The position numbers and the translations under genes are program-made. Below, piece after piece: positions 61,008-64,000 of a DNA stretch of 64,000 nt. The DNA lies in the NCBI GenBank assembly GCA_033032175.1, contig CM065312.1, positions 9,936,001-10,000,000 of the forward strand, written 5' to 3'. This DNA comes from Saturnia japonica. Lineage: Eukaryota > Arthropoda > Insecta > Lepidoptera > Saturniidae. Position 1 is the stretch's first letter, and each line of letters begins with the position of its first letter. A model generated the notes under the pieces. The model was not told where the DNA came from and did not search any database. It saw only the letters and a program-made list of their open reading frames with translations.

Positions 61008-62111
61008 AAGCTGGCACGTTCAACACATTTACAGATTGCGCTTGTGTAGTGTCTGTGAATAAGCGCGTGGCGTGACGTCACATCACGAAAAGTCTGCCCG
61101 TCTCTCTCTCGCGCGGCCTAGCTTATGAGTGTGAAGGCGGCGGTTATTTTTTTGCTTTTGCTACTGTTTATTTATACAAAGTGGTCTTTTTGGTTTCAAC
61201 CGGTTAACGTCAAAAAAGCAAACGGGAGGTTATCACAGTAATATGAATGCTAGTAATTATCAATCAGAAGTGGATTAAAGAAAAACTTCTTCCAAATTTA
61301 CCGCCACAGTCAGTTTTAGTAGTCGATAATTCAGCGTACCATAACGTCGTATCGGATCCATTGCCAACATGAAATTTAAAAAAAAGTGACATGTTAGCTT
61401 GGTTAGAGAAATATAATATATCATATCCAGAAAGAAATACAAAACCTGTGCTATTTGACATTATAAAAAAAAATAAGCCAAACCATGTACAATCTGTACT
61501 TGATAAAATCCTACAAGATCACGGACACAGTGTATTGCACCTACCACCCTACCATCCAGAACTCAACCCAATAGAGTTACTGTGGGGTATTATTAAAGGG
61601 AAAGTTGCATCACAAAATGTTAATTTTAACTTGAAAACTGTGGAAGAATTATTTAGAAAAGAAGCGGATTCTATTACTCTTGATATGTTTAGTGACAATT
61701 GAAGAAAGACGCGAGAACATGAGAAAAAATATATTCAACTGGAACCAAAATTGGATACTTTCACTGACTCATTTATAATAAATAACACTAGGAAATTCCG
61801 ACGGCGAAACATCAAGTTCTTCGAGCGATGAAAGTTTGAGTGGGGTAGAAGATTTAATTTACGAATCTGATTAAAAGCAATAATGTAATAATCATAATAT
61901 GTACATAAAACAAGTAACACTATATTTTTTTTTTATTTATCCACAATACACCTAATTTTCCTAAAACTTAACTCTAGACTTAGCTTAGGCTTAGACTAGA
62001 ATCGCATTTTGAATCAAACTCAAAAATACAAAATAAAAAATTTCGAAAAAATTATTGATCATGCTGTATGGTAAAATTGCATTAGTGTGAGTACTGTGAA
62101 CGTGCCAGCTT
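61008..62111 (+). mobile_element. IS630/Tc1-like element with TA duplication, internally deleted
   Basis: AAGCTGGCACGTTCA at 61008 is inverted as TGAACGTGCCAGCTT ending at 62111, and both are flanked by TA (61006-61007, 62112-62113). Inside are transposase pieces: WIKEKLLPNLPPQSVLVVDN (about 61269-61330, second catalytic Asp), then, after a stop, MLAWLEKYNISYPERN (61391), HLPPYHPELNPIELLWGIIK (third catalytic acidic residue, Glu), and an acidic Ser-rich tail (..GETSSSSSDESLSGVEDL..) near 61860. The N-terminal helix-turn-helix half is absent, replaced by GC-richer non-coding sequence at 61060-61150. Non-functional, but the ends are clean. Confidence 0.88.
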
Positions 62112-62222
62112 TAGATAACTCTGCTATACTATCTTTAAAGAAATGTGTGGTTCACATTCACTACATTGCCCTTGTACTTACAGTCCCTGTTGCTTACACG
62201 ACCCTGTGGTTGTAGCCCTCTT

Positions 62223-62307
62223 TTTCTTTTTTTTTTTAGATCTGACTACACTGTTAGCCTTAGGGGCCCTCAAGCCGCTGCGGCTTTTACAGCTTCACCG
62301 AACTTGA
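62223..62307 (-). repeat. Short LINE 3'-tail insertion with 14-bp target duplication
   Basis: Minus-strand unit starting CAAGTTCGGTGAAGC, with the GCCGCAGCGGC stem and an A run at its end. It is flanked by GTTGTAGCCCTCTT at 62209-62222 and 62308-62321. The last bases of the duplication merge with the T run, so its length is 12-14. Confidence 0.85.
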
Positions 62308-62539
62308 GTTGTAGCCCTCTTACAGAGTTCATCCTTTTATAGCTTGGTTGTGCAAATTACAACAGGCTACCGAACAGTACCTAGTCACAAAAAATATAAT
62401 AATAAATAAATAAAAAAAGCCTTGTATTTTTTAATAAAAATCTAACAAAATATGTTTATTTATTTATAAATTAAGTACTACCTATTCTGTACTATCTTAT
62501 AACACTAAATTGAGTTAAAGTAAGCTTAGTAAGAACCCC

Positions 62540-63035
62540 TCATTATTCGAAGGTGAAAGCTTAGTCTAGAGATTTCCAAGTATCTCTGTTGTTTGCTGTG
62601 GTCATCCACTGTTCGCCAGCCACTCGTATAATGTCGTCTGCCCACTGTACAGATGGTCTACCTCTCTAATGCCTGATGGTCCATTCCATGATGTCATTCT
62701 GTGCGTCCATCGATCGTCTGTCAGCCGAGCTATATGGCCATCCCAAAGCCACTTAAGTTTTTTACGGTGACACAAAGCATCAGTAACATTTGTATTTTTT
62801 CTGATAGTCTTAGGAGATATTTTTTAAATTAATGTAACTTTTAATATCCTTCTTTCCATGCTTCTTTGACATGATCTGATTTTAAATTTCATGCGATTTG
62901 TGAATTTTCTAGCTTCGCTGGCGTAAGTTAATGTTGGAAGGATACAGGTGTCCATGACTTTTTGGTTAATTTTGATCGGCGTACCACTATTCATAATTTC
63001 TTTTAAACTCCAAAATTTTTTTGGTAGCATTTTTT
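62540..63035 (-). pseudogene. RTE-type LINE C-terminal fragment
   Basis: Minus strand from 63030: LPKKFWSLKEIMNSGTPIKI, VMDTCILPTLTYASEARKFT and IRSCQRSMERRILKVTLI, a stop, then KLKWLWDGHIARLTDDRW and ..WLANSGWPQQTTEI. This is the region after the RT active site in RTE elements. Stops are present and both ends are truncated. The family differs in sequence from the copy at 23.1-26.3 kb. Confidence 0.78.
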
Positions 63036-63039
63036 ACTC

Positions 63040-64000
63040 TTCTTTCTATTTAATAATATGTATTTGAAAATAATCCTCCTAATATTATAATAATCACTGA
63101 ATAAATTTTTTGTGAAATAATATTATCAACATCATTAGTATAATAATACGTAAAGCAAAAACTTTGTACCCCTTTTTAAGCGTATTGGGTGCACGGAAGA
63201 CTGAGATTTGGCATGTTTAAAGTTTATATGGAGTAGGAGTGTAGAAAGCTAAAATGTATCTGTAATATCTATTACTAATTTATAAAATAAAATAAATTAA
63301 TACTGCGAATCCTAAACCGATCAGTGCCATTGAACTCAGATCTCCCAAAATATTGACATTGCTACTCAACGAGAAGTGACAGTAAGTGATATATATTTCA
63401 TTGTTTAGGTTCATACTGCAAATGTCAAACAGAAAATAGTCTATGATTAAAATGTCGCTTGTCGAATTTATCAAAAAGCAGTGTCTTGTGGCACAAGTAA
63501 AGGAAACATCCGAAACAATAAAATTTGTAGTTATATCATAAATTTTTTTTCTTACTTGCATTTGGTAAACTGACTGCGGCAATGTCAATTTATAGGGACA
63601 ACAGTTTTATGACGGCACAGTTAAGTTTGTCCAGTTTATCTTTTTTTTTAAAAACTAAAATTATAAAACAGCTCCACCTAGTATATAAGTGGTATCATTA
63701 TTAGTATCATCGATACAATAGGCCTGCTCTTCTCGTTCGTACAATTTGACACAAAGTAACACATGCTTTGTTTTGTAAATGTGACAACGACTATAATCCG
63801 AACGTCGATTCTCCCGAATTTGGCCCCTTTTATGTTTTTCTTTGGATATAATTATTTTGTAAAACTGCACAACACCATCTATTGGTGAGTAGTTAAACAT
63901 TACTTATTTATTGACGGCGTTTTCGTCCTCTTACCAATAGACGGCGTCGTGCTAAAAAATGAGCATCAAATACAGAATATAATAATAATAATTTATTATT
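63040..64000. other. AT-rich end of window, no gene recognised
   Basis: I looked for the next HPS1 exon and did not find one. The minus ORFs at 63280-63588 and 63661-63900 show no motif I recognise. Confidence 0.4.

Noticed and set aside
62800..64000. A further HPS1 exon near the right edge
   Set aside because: No plus-strand reading with suitable splice sites resembled the next HPS1 segment.

Overview
The window is AT-rich, intron-bearing animal DNA from an insect, most probably a moth or butterfly. I infer Lepidoptera from recognisable interspersed repeats: the 'cccaacggggtaggcagag' block near 34.78 kb, the repeat at 31.7-32.0 kb containing 'atcacgctacgaccaatag', and the repeats at 58.9-60.9 kb that open with a CTAGCTG..CCCGTG-type head and end in ACAGACAG. 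This is recognition from memory and has not been searched.

Five host genes can be read exon by exon with intact frames and GT/AG junctions: the last two exons of a hexokinase (+, 1599-7778); a complete Rab4 small GTPase (-, 17253-15448, four coding exons); ATP synthase coupling factor B / DMAC2L (+, 26613-28035); a complete mitochondrial dihydroorotate dehydrogenase (-, 31278-28274, five exons), tail-to-tail with factor B; and the first three coding exons of a Hermansky-Pudlak syndrome 1 (HPS1, BLOC-3 subunit) homologue (+, 55179-59856, running off or interrupted to the right). They share no operon-like logic. Factor B and DHODH are both mitochondrial inner-membrane proteins. Rab4 and HPS1 both act in endosomal or lysosome-related trafficking.

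Almost everything else is mobile DNA. 0-7.7 kb: hexokinase introns with two copies of a tRNA-derived SINE (one nested in a LINE) and an AT-rich filler. 10.6-14.3 kb: LINE fragments and a dead mariner. 16.1-16.4 kb: a palindromic-ended MITE in a Rab4 intron. 17.9-22.5 kb: an IS630-type fragment, then a pogo/Tigger remnant split by a 2.9-kb hAT element that itself carries a tiny LINE-tail insertion. 23.1-26.3 kb: a nearly intact RTE-type LINE. 31.5-34.9 kb: a middle-repetitive element and a 5'-truncated Jockey-like LINE. 34.9-47.2 kb: an old minus-strand BEL/Pao retrotransposon into whose gag-pol junction a young, apparently intact plus-strand BEL/Pao element (421-bp LTRs, 5-bp target duplication, 1773-codon gag-pol) has jumped. 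48.8-53.4 kb: one old repeat copy broken by at least four nested insertions. 53.6-55.0 kb: more MITEs. 55.2-60.9 kb: HPS1 exons with LINE remnants in intron 1. 61.0-63.0 kb: a TIR-bounded IS630/Tc1-like relic and further LINE pieces.

I see no CRISPR array, operon, toxin system or obviously new protein machine. The observations most worth pursuing are: three independent insertions of a ~75-nt LINE 3'-tail unit that all start at the same nucleotide and have different target duplications (a candidate ultra-short SINE); the fresh BEL-in-BEL insertion with an 86-codon ORF inside its LTR; the MITE with AGCCATGGGTAAC ends and a perfect 10-bp target duplication; and the unusual Rab4 C-terminus.
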